DNA of 64,000 nucleotides from Nocardioides limicola (lineage in GTDB: Bacteria > Actinomycetota > Actinomycetes > Propionibacteriales > Nocardioidaceae), in the NCBI RefSeq assembly GCF_016827675.1, contig NZ_JAERJA010000002.1, forward strand, positions 496,001-560,000, read 5' to 3'. The notes beneath the pieces are model-generated. The model was not told the origin of the DNA and ran no database searches. It was given only the letters and a program-made list of their open reading frames with translations. Below, in pieces: positions 17,906-26,746 of the stretch. Within the stretch, counting starts at the first letter, position 1, and the number at the start of each line of letters is the position of its first letter. A program made the position numbers and the translations under genes.

Positions 17906-18680
17906 GGTCGAGCCCCTTGTCTTCGATGGCGGTCTCCCGCAGCAGCACTTGGCGTCGTTTGAGCAGCCACACCACGGTCTCGTCCACACTCGCGGCGAGC
18001 ACCGCACGGGCGGCGTCGACATCGCCGGCCCGGACCGCTTCGAGGTGATCGAGGACGTGTGCGTGGTTGGCGCGCCTGGCGCTCGGGTCGCTGTCCTGCA
18101 ACGACAACAGCGGCGCCAACTCTCGCTGTAGGGCCATGTGCTCGCGGGTGAGCCGAGCCGAGCGGCCCAGGGCGGCGAGCTCCAACTGGACGTCGGTGAC
18201 CACGTTGCGCCACACCTGAGCGTCGGCGTCGGCGTTGCGCTCCAGGATCGCGAGCAGGACGTCGGTCTCACCCGGGGCCGCCCGCTGGCAGGCCAGCTCG
18301 GCACAACCGGTGGCGATGGCTCGGTAGTGCAGAGCCAGGTCGTTGAGCACCACCCGGGGGGTGGCCAGCAGCAACGACTCGTTGGCCCGAGTGCTCTCAC
18401 TGCGGGACGCGGAGACGAAGCTGCCACCGCCGCGGCCGCGTCGGGTGGTGATCAGCCCCTGATCACGGAGGTTGCCGAGCGCGTCACGGACGGTGACCAC
18501 TGCCACCCCGAACGCCTTGGCAAGCTCGAACTCATTGGGCAGTTTCTGCCCGTCGCCGAGCACCCCGGCCCGGATGCCCTGGGCGATCCGGCGTTCCACC
18601 AGCGCGGCACGACCGTCGTCGCCCAACGGCGCGAAGACGCCGGCATGCATCCGTGACACATGCGCAGCCCCGTTGCTCAC
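17889..18680 (-). CDS. GntR-family (FadR subfamily) regulator of the polyamine locus
   Basis: 263 aa from GTG at 18680, preceded by GGAGGAG. The N-terminal winged HTH reads KLPNEFELAKAFGVAVVTVR then DALGNLRDQGLITTRRGRGG. The FadR-type helical C-terminal (FCD-like) domain contains VTDVQLELAALGRSA and ANHAHVLDHLEAVRAGDVDA. The latter segment supplies typical metal-binding His residues. It is divergent from potA with a perfect palindrome (18781-18800) in the gap, so it probably controls the transport operon and itself. Confidence 0.9.
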   Translation of the reverse strand: MSNGAAHVSRMHAGVFAPLGDDGRAALVERRIAQGIRAGVLGDGQKLPNEFELAKAFGVAVVTVRDALGNLRDQGLITTRRGRGGGSFVSASRSESTRANESLLLATPRVVLNDLALHYRAIATGCAELACQRAAPGETDVLLAILERNADADAQVWRNVVTDVQLELAALGRSARLTREHMALQRELAPLLSLQDSDPSARRANHAHVLDHLEAVRAGDVDAARAVLAASVDETVVWLLKRRQVLLRETAIEDKGLDHADRN

Positions 18681-18780
18681 GGCTCCTCCTCGCCCTTCCC
18701 GGCCCCGCCTGGGCGCGGTGCCCGGCCATTGTCTCCCGGACCACCAGGACTTAAAACATCTGAAACACAATCTTTACTTA

Positions 18781-18800
18781 AACATCTGGTTCCAGATGTT
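18781..18800. promoter_or_regulatory. Palindromic GntR operator overlapping a candidate pot promoter
   Basis: Perfect 20-bp palindrome AACATCTGG-TT-CCAGATGTT. A second half-site, AAACATCTG, lies upstream near 18753-18761. A possible promoter, TTAAAC (18778-18783), 16 nt, TATGGT (18800-18805), spans the palindrome, so repressor binding would block potA transcription. Confidence 0.8.
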
Positions 18801-18841
18801 ATGGTCAGTGTCCTGCATCACACCGACCAAGGAGCAAGGCC

Positions 18842-19921
18842 ATGCGATCGACCACGGCACCTGCCACGATCACTCCCCCGGCTGCCGAGGCTTCAGCGCC
18901 CGCCATCTCGCTGCGCGGGGTCGCCAAGCACTTCGGCGAGACGGTCGCCGTACGCAACCTGGACCTGGACATCGCCCGGGGCGAACTCTTCTCGATGCTC
19001 GGCCCCTCCGGCTCGGGCAAGACCACCGTGCTGCGCATGATCGCCGGCTTCGAGCAGCCCACCGCCGGCCGGATCCTGTTGGACGGGGCCGAGGTGACCC
19101 GCAAGGCCCCCTTCGACCGCGAGGTGAACACGGTCTTCCAGGACTATGCGCTCTTCCCGCACATGAGCGTGGCCGACAACGTCGGCTACGGCCTGGCGGT
19201 GCGCAAGGTCGCCCGCGACGAGCTCCGGCGACAGGTCACCGAGGCCCTGGCTCGTGTCCACCTCGACCACCTCGCCGACCGGCTCCCCTCCCAGTTGTCG
19301 GGTGGCCAGCGGCAACGTGTGGCGCTGGCCCGGGCGCTGGTGCTGCGGCCACGGGTGCTGCTCCTCGATGAGCCATTGGGCGCCCTGGACCGCAAACTGC
19401 GCGAGCAGATGCAGATCGAGCTGAAGGCGATCCAACGCGAGGTCGGCATCACCTTCGTCCTGGTCACCCACGACCAGGACGAGGCCCTCACCCTCAGCGA
19501 CCGGGTGGCCGTCTTCCATGAGGGCGGCATCGAACAGGTGGGCACCCCCACCGAGGTGTACGAACGCCCCGCGACCACGTTCGTCGCCGGCTTCCTCGGC
19601 GCCGCGAACATCATCGAGCCCGAGCTCGCCGACGAACTCTTCGGCCGCCGCGAACTGCTGAGCATCCGCCCCGAGCGGTTGCGTCTCTCGGCCGCCGCAC
19701 CCACCGACAGCGCCCCGACGGTCACCGGCGTGGTCACCGAGGTCGTCTACTCCGGCCCGGCCACCACCTACGTCGTCGAGCTCCGTGGCGGCACCACCGT
19801 GATGGCCACCCGCCCGGCCGGCGACGACTCCGCCAGCCACCGACGCGGCGACGCCGTGCACCTGACCTGGTCGCCCAGCGACCTCTACGCCATCCCCGGT
19901 TCCCCCACCCGCACCACCTAG
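18842..19921 (+). CDS. potA: Spermidine/putrescine-type ABC transporter ATP-binding protein
   Basis: 359-aa ATPase. Walker A GPSGSGKTTVLR, Q-loop VFQDYALFP, signature LSGGQRQRVALARAL, Walker B VLLLDEPLGALD and switch His in LVTHDQDEALTLSD are all present. A C-terminal TOBE-like domain (about residues 265-345) follows, as in PotA. It is the first gene of an operon of ATPase, binding protein, two permeases and aldehyde dehydrogenase. Import of putrescine or a related amine is inferred from neighbours. Confidence 0.95.
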   Translation: MRSTTAPATITPPAAEASAPAISLRGVAKHFGETVAVRNLDLDIARGELFSMLGPSGSGKTTVLRMIAGFEQPTAGRILLDGAEVTRKAPFDREVNTVFQDYALFPHMSVADNVGYGLAVRKVARDELRRQVTEALARVHLDHLADRLPSQLSGGQRQRVALARALVLRPRVLLLDEPLGALDRKLREQMQIELKAIQREVGITFVLVTHDQDEALTLSDRVAVFHEGGIEQVGTPTEVYERPATTFVAGFLGAANIIEPELADELFGRRELLSIRPERLRLSAAAPTDSAPTVTGVVTEVVYSGPATTYVVELRGGTTVMATRPAGDDSASHRRGDAVHLTWSPSDLYAIPGSPTRTT

Positions 19922-19929
19922 GAGAAACC

Positions 19930-21111
19930 ATGAAGTTGAAGCGCACCGCCGCGGCCGGTCTGGCCGCAGCCCTGACGCTGGCTGTCGCCGGCTGTTCCGA
20001 CGAAGGCAGCTCGGGATTCACTCTGGACGTCCCCGACATCCCTGCCCACGAGGCGCTCGGGGACCCCGAGGGCCAGGTCAACATCATCGCCTGGCCCGGG
20101 TTCGTCGAGGACGGCTCCAACAACCCCGACGCCGACTGGGTCACCGAGTTCACCGCCGAGACTGGCTGCAAGGTCAACCGTCGCATCGGTGAGACCAGCG
20201 ACCAGATGGTGACGCTGATGCGCAGCGGGGACTATGACCTGGTCTCCGCCTCGGGTGACGCCAGCCTGCGACTGATCGCCGGCGGCGACGTGGCTCCGAT
20301 CAACCTCGACCTGGTGCCGCACTTCGGTGACCTGGTGGACGGCATGAAGGGCCAGATCTACGACCACGTCAACGGCCAGGCCTACGGTGTCCCGATCGGT
20401 CGCGGCGCCAACATCCTGCAGTTCAACAGCGCCGACGTGGAGGCGCCGCCGACGAGCTGGAACGTGGTGTGGGAGAAGGACAGCCCGTACGCCGGCAAGG
20501 TGATCGCCTACGACTCCCCGATCTACATCGCCGACGCAGCGGTCTACCTGATGCACCACCAGCCCGACCTGGGGATCACCAACCCCTACGCCCTGGACAG
20601 CGACCAGCTCAAGGCGGCCGTAGACCTGCTGAAGCAGCAGAACGACCTGGTCAGCGAGTACTGGGCGCTCTACACCAACAACGTCTCCTCGTTCCAGAGC
20701 GGCACCAGCACGGTCGGCACCAGCTGGCAGGTGATCCTCAACGTGCTCGGCGAGGGGTACGACGGCGTGCTCCCGGTGGAGGGCTCCACCGGCTGGTCCG
20801 ACACCTGGATGATCGCCGCCGAGCCGAAGAACCCCAACTGCGCCTACCTGTGGATGGACTGGGCCACCCAGGCCGACATCAACGGCGCCATCTCCCGCAA
20901 CTTCGGGATGGCCCCGGCCAACTCCAAGGCCTGTGAGGGGTCCCCGGAGAACGAGGCGCACTGCGAGACGTTCCACGCCACCGACGAGGACTACTACTCC
21001 AACGTCTGGTTCTGGACCACGCCCATCGAGCAGTGCATCGACGGCCGCACCGACGTCAGCTGCACGAACTACCAGCAGTGGACCGAGGCCTGGGCCTCGG
21101 TCAAGGGCTGA
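19930..21111 (+). CDS. potD: Polyamine-type substrate-binding lipoprotein
   Basis: 393 aa with a lipoprotein signal MKLKRTAAAGLAAALTLAVA and lipobox LAVAGC, so it is tethered outside the membrane. The mature part has the PotD-like opening VNIIAWPGFVEDGSN, then GDYDLVSASGDASLRLIAGG and GQAYGVPIGRGANILQFN. It lies 8 nt after potA. A stable hairpin follows the stop (21116-21148), which may raise the level of this component relative to the downstream permeases. Confidence 0.93.
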   Translation: MKLKRTAAAGLAAALTLAVAGCSDEGSSGFTLDVPDIPAHEALGDPEGQVNIIAWPGFVEDGSNNPDADWVTEFTAETGCKVNRRIGETSDQMVTLMRSGDYDLVSASGDASLRLIAGGDVAPINLDLVPHFGDLVDGMKGQIYDHVNGQAYGVPIGRGANILQFNSADVEAPPTSWNVVWEKDSPYAGKVIAYDSPIYIADAAVYLMHHQPDLGITNPYALDSDQLKAAVDLLKQQNDLVSEYWALYTNNVSSFQSGTSTVGTSWQVILNVLGEGYDGVLPVEGSTGWSDTWMIAAEPKNPNCAYLWMDWATQADINGAISRNFGMAPANSKACEGSPENEAHCETFHATDEDYYSNVWFWTTPIEQCIDGRTDVSCTNYQQWTEAWASVKG

Positions 21112-21115
21112 CCCC

Positions 21116-21148
21116 ATCGGTGGCGGGCCGACCCGGCCCGCCACCGAT
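21116..21148 (+). terminator. Intercistronic hairpin after the binding-protein gene
   Basis: Perfect 14-bp stem: ATCGGTGGCGGGCC (21116-21129), loop GACCC, GGCCCGCCACCGAT (21135-21148). It begins 5 nt after the potD stop and lacks a T-tract. Within an ABC operon it is better read as an attenuating or mRNA 3'-end-stabilising structure than a full terminator. Confidence 0.75.
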
Positions 21149-21173
21149 GTCCCCTCCCACGAAGGACGACGGC

Positions 21174-22085
21174 ATGCTCGACACCCGCCCCACCGACACC
21201 GCGCACCCACCGGAGGCCACCCGCCCCGCGGGCAACCGGCTCGCCACCCTGCTGCACGCTCACCCGCGACTTCGCCTCTACGGGCTGCTCAGCCTGCCGC
21301 TGGCCTGGATGGTCGGCGTCTACCTCGTCTCACTGGCCCTGCTGCTGGTGACCGCGTTCTGGACCACCGACCCGTTCACCTCCAAGGTGATCCCGGGCTT
21401 CACGCTCCGCAACTTCGAGAACATCCTGACCACCCCGGCGTACCTGCGCACTGCGGCACGGACCGTGGGGGTCGCCCTGCTGGTCACCCTGCTGTGCGCG
21501 GCGCTGGCGCTGCCACTGGGCGTCTTCATGGCCAAGGTCGCCTCACCCAGGTGGCGGAACTTCCTGGCGATGGCGATCACGCTGCCGCTGTGGGCCGGCT
21601 ACCTGGTCAAGGTCTTCGCGATGCGGATCAGCCTCGGTGACTCCGGGCCGGTGAACTGGCTGCTGGCCCCCTACGGCCTCAGTGGCCCCGGCTACGGACT
21701 GCCGGCGGTGGTGCTGACGCTGACCTACCTGTGGTTCCCGTTCATGGCACTGCCCGTCTACACGGCGCTGCGGCAGATCCCCCCGAACCTGTTCGACGCC
21801 GCCGCCGACCTCGGGGCCGGCACCTGGCGGACGCTGCGGACGGTAGTACTGCCACTGCTGATGCCGGCAATGATCGCCGGATCGCTGTTCACCTTCTCGC
21901 TCAGCCTCGGCGACTTCATCGCCGCCCAGTTCGTCGGCGCCAAGGTGCAGATGCTCGGCACCCTGATCAACCAGAACGTGAACCTGAATCCGCCCCTGGC
22001 TGCAGCGCTCTCCGTGGTCCCGATCCTGGCGGTCGGCCTGTACCTGTTCGCGATCCGGCGTACCGGCGCCCTGAAGGAGCTCTGA
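21174..22085 (+). CDS. potB: Polyamine-type ABC transporter permease (first)
   Basis: 303 aa with six hydrophobic helices after a hydrophilic N-terminus of about 45 residues. The EAA-type coupling motif is FDAAADLGAGTWRTLRTVVL, contacting the ATPase. ATG at 21174 follows GAAGGACGAC. The pairing with a second permease at 22090 (4-nt gap) matches the PotB/PotC heterodimer. Confidence 0.93.
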   Translation: MLDTRPTDTAHPPEATRPAGNRLATLLHAHPRLRLYGLLSLPLAWMVGVYLVSLALLLVTAFWTTDPFTSKVIPGFTLRNFENILTTPAYLRTAARTVGVALLVTLLCAALALPLGVFMAKVASPRWRNFLAMAITLPLWAGYLVKVFAMRISLGDSGPVNWLLAPYGLSGPGYGLPAVVLTLTYLWFPFMALPVYTALRQIPPNLFDAAADLGAGTWRTLRTVVLPLLMPAMIAGSLFTFSLSLGDFIAAQFVGAKVQMLGTLINQNVNLNPPLAAALSVVPILAVGLYLFAIRRTGALKEL

Positions 22086-22089
22086 CGCA

Positions 22090-22899
22090 ATGTTCCACCT
22101 CGCCCCCGCCACCAAATGGGCCCTCGGCCTGGTCGCGGCCACCGTGCTCACCTTCATGTACGCCCCGCTGCTGCTGGTGATGGCGAACTCGTTCAACGCG
22201 GCCCAGATCTCCAGTTGGCCGATCGAGTCGTTCTCGCTGCACTGGTGGCAACGGGCCTCCCAGACCGACGCGATCCGGGAGGCGCTCTGGGTGTCCCTGG
22301 TGACCGCCCTGGGCGCGACCGCGATCGCACTGGTGCTCGGCTCGATGGTCGCGATGGCGTTGCAGCGCTACGACTTCTTCGGGAAGAACACCATCAACCT
22401 GCTGATCATCCTGCCCATCGCGCTGCCCGGGATCGTCACCGGCGTCGCGCTCAACAACACCTACAAGAACGTGCTGGAGCCGATCGGCATCCAGGTCGGC
22501 TTCTTCGGTCTGATCGTGGCCCACGCGACCTTCTGCGTGGTGATGGTCTTCAACAACGTGCAGGCGCGGTTGAGCCGGATGAACCCCCGACTGGAGGAGG
22601 CCTCTGCCGATCTGGGCGCCGGCCCGTTGACGACGTTCCGGAAGGTGACGTTCCCCGGCTTCCGGACCGCGTTCGCCGCCGGCGGACTGCTCGCCTTCGC
22701 GCTCAGCTTCGACGAGATCGTGGTCAGCATCTTCACCGCTCCGCCCGGGGTGGAGACGCTGCCGCTGTGGATGCTCAACAACATGGCCCGCCCCAACCAG
22801 CAGTCGCTGCTCAACGTCGTGGCGACCGTCATCATCCTCGTCTCGATGGTGCCGGTCTACCTGTCGCAGCGACTGACCCGCGACGCGGACAGCAACTGA
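22090..22899 (+). CDS. potC: Polyamine-type ABC transporter permease (second)
   Basis: 269 aa, about six membrane helices, with the EAA loop LEEASADLGAGPLTTFRKVT followed by FPGFRTAFAAGGLLAFALSF, characteristic of PotC. It begins 4 nt after potB and is followed within 25 nt by the aldehyde dehydrogenase gene, so uptake and oxidation genes are cotranscribed. Confidence 0.93.
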   Translation: MFHLAPATKWALGLVAATVLTFMYAPLLLVMANSFNAAQISSWPIESFSLHWWQRASQTDAIREALWVSLVTALGATAIALVLGSMVAMALQRYDFFGKNTINLLIILPIALPGIVTGVALNNTYKNVLEPIGIQVGFFGLIVAHATFCVVMVFNNVQARLSRMNPRLEEASADLGAGPLTTFRKVTFPGFRTAFAAGGLLAFALSFDEIVVSIFTAPPGVETLPLWMLNNMARPNQQSLLNVVATVIILVSMVPVYLSQRLTRDADSN

Positions 22900-22923
22900 C
22901 CCCCGAGAGAGAGAACCAGCCCC

Positions 22924-24363
22924 ATGAACCCGAACCCGGTCCGTAGCTTCATCGACGGCGAGTACGTCGACTCCTCCGGTGACAGCACCTTCGAGCTGGT
23001 CGACCCCCGCACCGGCGAGTGCAACGGCGTGGCCCAGATCGGTACCGCCGAGGACGTGGACCGCGCCTACGCGGCCGCCCGGCGCGCCTTCACCGGGTGG
23101 AGTCGGACCACGCCCTCGGAACGTCAACGTGCGTTGCTGGCCTTCGCCGACGACGTCGAGGCGCACGCCGACGAACTCGTCGAGGTGGAGGGGCGACACA
23201 CCGGCGTACCGGCGCACATCAACAAGGCCGAGCAGGTGGGCCCGATGGTGGACCAGATCCGCTTCTTCGCCGGCGCCGCCCGATTGCTGGAGGGCAAGTC
23301 CGGCAGCGAGTACCTGGCCGGCCACACCTCGTGGGTACGTCGGGAGCCGATCGGCGTGATCGGTCAGGTCACCCCCTGGAACTACCCGATGATGATGGCG
23401 GTGTGGAAGTTCGTGCCGGCGGTGGCCGCCGGCAACACGGTGGTGCTCAAACCCAGCGACACCACCCCCACGTCGACCACGATGCTCGCCGAGATCGCGG
23501 CTCGACACCTTCCCGCCGGTGTCTTCAACGTGGTCGTCGGCGACCGGGACACAGGTGCCGCGGTGGTGGCGCACCCGACCCCGCAGATGGTGTCGATCAC
23601 CGGCTCGGTGGCGGCCGGCCGCAAGGTGGCCGCCGCCGGCGGTGAACGACTCAAACGCACCCACCTCGAGCTCGGCGGCAAGGCGCCGGTGATCGTCTTC
23701 GCCGATGCCGACCTGGCCGCAGCCGCGGAGGGGATCGCGATGGCCGGCTACTTCAACGCCGGCCAGGACTGCACAGCAGCCACCCGGGTGCTGGTGCATG
23801 CGTCGGTGGCCGAGGAGTTCACCACCCTGCTCGCCGAGCAGGCTCGCGGCGCGGTGACGACGTACGGCCGCTCCCCCGACGACGAGGAGGCGTGGATCCC
23901 CCCGCTGAACAACGCCGACCAGCTCCGCCGGGTGCTCGAGGCGATCGACCGGACCCCGGATCATGCGAAGGTCGTCGCCGGCGGTCGTCGCCAGGGCGAG
24001 GTCGGGTTCTACGTCGAGCCGACGGTGATCGCCGGGCTGCGTCAGGAGGACTGGCTCAGCCAGAACGAGATCTTCGGACCGGTGATCACGGTGCAGAGCT
24101 TCGACTCCGACGACGAGGCCCTCGAGTGCGCCAACGGGGTCGAGTACGGGCTGGCCTCCTCGGTGTGGACCCGGGACGTCACCCGCGCCCTGCGGGTCTC
24201 GGGAACCCTCGACTTCGGCTGCGTCTGGATCAACACGCACATCCCCCTGGTCGCGGAGATGCCCCACGGCGGGTTCAAGTCCTCAGGCCACGGCAAGGAC
24301 CTGTCGTCGTACGGCCTGGAGGAGTACACCCGACTCAAGCACGTGATGGCCAGCCTCGGCTGA
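22924..24363 (+). CDS. Aldehyde dehydrogenase, probably gamma-aminobutyraldehyde type
   Basis: 479-aa NAD(P)-dependent aldehyde dehydrogenase. The catalytic Glu is in HLELGGKAPVIV, the catalytic Cys in FNAGQDCTAATRVL, the cofactor Asn/Lys in VTPWNYPMMM and VVLKPSDTTP. PatD-like gamma-aminobutyraldehyde dehydrogenases share this region. It is the last gene of the pot operon; its product GABA would feed gabT and gabD downstream. Betaine-aldehyde dehydrogenase activity is the main alternative. Confidence 0.9.
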   Translation: MNPNPVRSFIDGEYVDSSGDSTFELVDPRTGECNGVAQIGTAEDVDRAYAAARRAFTGWSRTTPSERQRALLAFADDVEAHADELVEVEGRHTGVPAHINKAEQVGPMVDQIRFFAGAARLLEGKSGSEYLAGHTSWVRREPIGVIGQVTPWNYPMMMAVWKFVPAVAAGNTVVLKPSDTTPTSTTMLAEIAARHLPAGVFNVVVGDRDTGAAVVAHPTPQMVSITGSVAAGRKVAAAGGERLKRTHLELGGKAPVIVFADADLAAAAEGIAMAGYFNAGQDCTAATRVLVHASVAEEFTTLLAEQARGAVTTYGRSPDDEEAWIPPLNNADQLRRVLEAIDRTPDHAKVVAGGRRQGEVGFYVEPTVIAGLRQEDWLSQNEIFGPVITVQSFDSDDEALECANGVEYGLASSVWTRDVTRALRVSGTLDFGCVWINTHIPLVAEMPHGGFKSSGHGKDLSSYGLEEYTRLKHVMASLG

Positions 24364-24369
24364 GCCCTC

Positions 24370-24427
24370 GATTCCCGTACGTTCTGCACCAAAAGCTCGC
24401 TCCGGAGGTGCGGAACGTACGGGAATC
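24370..24427. terminator. Bidirectional hairpin between convergent genes (TTCCCGTAC family)
   Basis: Arms of 21 nt: 24370-24390 (GATTCCCGTACGTTCTGCACC) and its inverted copy 24407-24427, with a single mismatch and a 16-nt loop. It fills the 66-nt gap between the aldehyde dehydrogenase stop and the LysR stop. A related hairpin with the same ATTCCCGT outer arm and GCACC inner end lies at 56957-57009. Confidence 0.8.
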
Positions 24428-24429
24428 GG

Positions 24430-25311
24430 TCAGTTGGTGACCCCGTACCGCTCCCGCACCGACTCCCCCATCCGGGCGGCGAGGGTCTCGATGGTCGCGG
24501 CGGCCGGGTGTCGGCGGTCCCAGACCGCGATCAACCGCACCCCGAGCGGGTGGTCGCCGTCGTCGACGGCGACCCTGGCCAACCCGAACCGGGGATCGTC
24601 GGAGACCACCGCCACCCCGCGCCCGGACGCCGCCAGCGCCTGGGCCACCGTCCCGTTGGCCACCTCCAGCCGATCGGCGTACGACGCACCCGTGGCCGCG
24701 ACGGCGGTCTCCAACGCCTGCCGCGAGGTGACCGAGGGTGGCAGCACGATCACCGAGGTGGCCAGCACCTCGGCCAGCGGCACCCTGCTCCTCCCGGCCC
24801 ACTCATGGTCGGGCGGCAGATAGGCCCACACGGGTAGCACTGCCAGCACCACGGCCCGGTACGGCGCGGGCGGGCGGACGGTGCCGATCGCCAGATCAGC
24901 GCCGGCGTGGAGGGCGGCCACCGGATCCCGGGCGTCTGCCTCGAAGACCGAAGCCGTCGGCTCGCCCACGGCCAGCGTGGCGATGAACGGCGCGACCACG
25001 TCGGTCAGGGTGACCGTGGGCGCCGCGATCGTCACCCGGTCCAGCCGACCATGCGCATGGAAGGTGGCCGCGGTCCGCAGCGCCTCCGCCCGCTCCAGCA
25101 GGTCCCTGGCCATCGGCAGCAACGCCCGGCCGGTCCGGGACGGGGTGAGCCGGCCGGAACGGCGGTCGAAGAGGTCGACACCGAGCTCGGTCTCGAGTTG
25201 GCGCAGCTGGCGGGAGAGGCCCGGCTGGGTGACGTGCAGGTGGTCGGCCGCCGCGCTGACGGTGCCGCAGTCGACGGTGGCCACGAAGTAGCGCAGATGT
25301 CGCAGCTCCAC
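24430..25311 (-). CDS. LysR-family regulator, divergent from gabT
   Basis: 293 aa from GTG at 25311 ([20 protein letters not shown]). The HTH continues [20 protein letters not shown], followed by the [11 protein letters not shown] linker and a two-lobed LysR effector domain. Longer in-frame starts upstream would run over the divergent promoter. It faces gabT across a 94-nt gap holding an inverted repeat (25341-25366), so it probably activates the GABA genes; the effector may be GABA or succinate semialdehyde (inference). Confidence 0.92.
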   Translation of the reverse strand: MELRHLRYFVATVDCGTVSAAADHLHVTQPGLSRQLRQLETELGVDLFDRRSGRLTPSRTGRALLPMARDLLERAEALRTAATFHAHGRLDRVTIAAPTVTLTDVVAPFIATLAVGEPTASVFEADARDPVAALHAGADLAIGTVRPPAPYRAVVLAVLPVWAYLPPDHEWAGRSRVPLAEVLATSVIVLPPSVTSRQALETAVAATGASYADRLEVANGTVAQALAASGRGVAVVSDDPRFGLARVAVDDGDHPLGVRLIAVWDRRHPAAATIETLAARMGESVRERYGVTN

Positions 25312-25340
25312 TATGCCTCCTATGCATGTAGCACCTGCCA

Positions 25341-25366
25341 GACAAGTATTGGACAGCATACTTGTC
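25341..25366. promoter_or_regulatory. Inverted repeat, candidate LysR binding site
   Basis: GACAAGTAT (25341-25349), 8-nt spacer, ATACTTGTC (25358-25366): perfect 9-bp arms. Located 30 nt upstream of the LysR start and 40 nt upstream of the gabT start. Confidence 0.7.
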
Positions 25367-25405
25367 GGGGGCCAGACTCGACTCAGACCTACGAGAGGGA
25401 GACCG

Positions 25406-26746
25406 ATGAACCCCACCTCCACCGCCGGCGGACCCACCCTCCCCCAGGTACGACGCCTGGTCACCGAGATCCCCGGCCCCGCCTCCCGCGCCTGGCAGGC
25501 CCGCAAGCACGACGCCGTCGCCGCCGGAGTGGGCACCACCCTGCCCGTCTACGTGACCGCCGCCGGCGGCGGCGTCCTCGTCGACGCCGACGGCAACTCG
25601 CTGATCGACCTGGGCTCCGGGATCGCCGTGACCAGCGTCGGCAACAGCGCACCACGGGTGGTCGAGGCCGTCGCCGAGCAACTCTCCTCCTTCACCCACA
25701 CCTGCTTCATGGTCACTCCGTACGACGGCTACGTGCGGGTCGCCGAGGCGCTGAACCGGCTCACCCCCGGCGACCACCAGAAGCGCACCGCGCTGTTCAA
25801 CTCCGGCGCCGAGGCCGTGGAGAACGCCGTCAAGATCGCCCGGTCGCACACCCGCAAGCAGGCCGTGGTGGTCTTCGACCACGCCTATCACGGGCGCACC
25901 AACCTGACGATGGCGATGACGGCCAAGAACATGCCCTACAAGCACGGCTTCGGACCGTTCGCCGCCGAGGTCTACCGGGCGCCGCTCTCCTACCCGTTCC
26001 GCGACGGTGGCCTCTCCGGCGCCGAGGCCGCCCGACGAGCCATCGACGTGATCGAGAAGCAGGTGGGCGCGGAGAACCTGGCCGCCGTGGTGATCGAGCC
26101 GATCCAGGGCGAGGGCGGCTTCATCGTCCCCGCCGACGGGTTCCTGGCGGCGCTGACGCAGTGGTGCACCGCGAACGGCGTGGTCTTCGTCGCCGACGAG
26201 GTGCAGACCGGCTTCGCCCGCACCGGCGACCTCTTCGCCTGTGACCACGAAGGTGTCGTCCCGGACCTGATCGTGACCGCCAAGGGGATCGCCGGCGGAC
26301 TGCCGCTGGCGGCGGTGACCGGCCGCGCCGAGATCATGGACGCCCCGCACGTGGGCGGCCTGGGTGGCACCTACGGCGGCAACCCGCTGGCCTGCGCCGC
26401 CGCGCTGGCCGTGATCGAGACCATCGAGGCCGAGGACCTGGTCGGCCGCGCCCGCGCGATCGGCACGACCATGAAGGAGCGGTTGGCCTCGTTCGGCGAT
26501 CCGCGGATCGGCGAGATCCGGGGCCGCGGCGCCATGGTCGCGGTGGAGCTGGTGCGCCCCGGCAGCACCGATCCGGACCCGGAACTGGCCCGCACCGTCG
26601 CCGCCGCCGCGCACTCCCAAGGGGTGGTGGTGCTGACCTGCGGCACCTACGGCAACGTGCTGCGCTTCCTGCCCCCGTTATCGATCCCCGACCACCTGCT
26701 CGCCGAGGCACTCGACGTGCTGGAACTGGTCTTCAAGGACGCCTGA
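25406..26746 (+). CDS. gabT: 4-aminobutyrate (GABA) aminotransferase
   Basis: 446-aa class III PLP aminotransferase: GABA + 2-oxoglutarate to succinate semialdehyde + glutamate. Visible motifs are the PLP phosphate region [21 protein letters not shown], the cofactor Asp in [16 protein letters not shown], and the Schiff-base Lys in [23 protein letters not shown] at 25406 follows GAGAGGGAGA. The cotranscribed glutamate dehydrogenase gene overlaps its stop by one base. Confidence 0.94.
   Translation: MNPTSTAGGPTLPQVRRLVTEIPGPASRAWQARKHDAVAAGVGTTLPVYVTAAGGGVLVDADGNSLIDLGSGIAVTSVGNSAPRVVEAVAEQLSSFTHTCFMVTPYDGYVRVAEALNRLTPGDHQKRTALFNSGAEAVENAVKIARSHTRKQAVVVFDHAYHGRTNLTMAMTAKNMPYKHGFGPFAAEVYRAPLSYPFRDGGLSGAEAARRAIDVIEKQVGAENLAAVVIEPIQGEGGFIVPADGFLAALTQWCTANGVVFVADEVQTGFARTGDLFACDHEGVVPDLIVTAKGIAGGLPLAAVTGRAEIMDAPHVGGLGGTYGGNPLACAAALAVIETIEAEDLVGRARAIGTTMKERLASFGDPRIGEIRGRGAMVAVELVRPGSTDPDPELARTVAAAAHSQGVVVLTCGTYGNVLRFLPPLSIPDHLLAEALDVLELVFKDA

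Noticed and set aside
21967..24267. 766-aa open frame on the minus strand opposite potC and the aldehyde dehydrogenase
   Set aside because: It has the His/Asp/Gly/Arg-rich composition of an antisense shadow, while the plus-strand genes have complete catalytic motifs and proper operon spacing.
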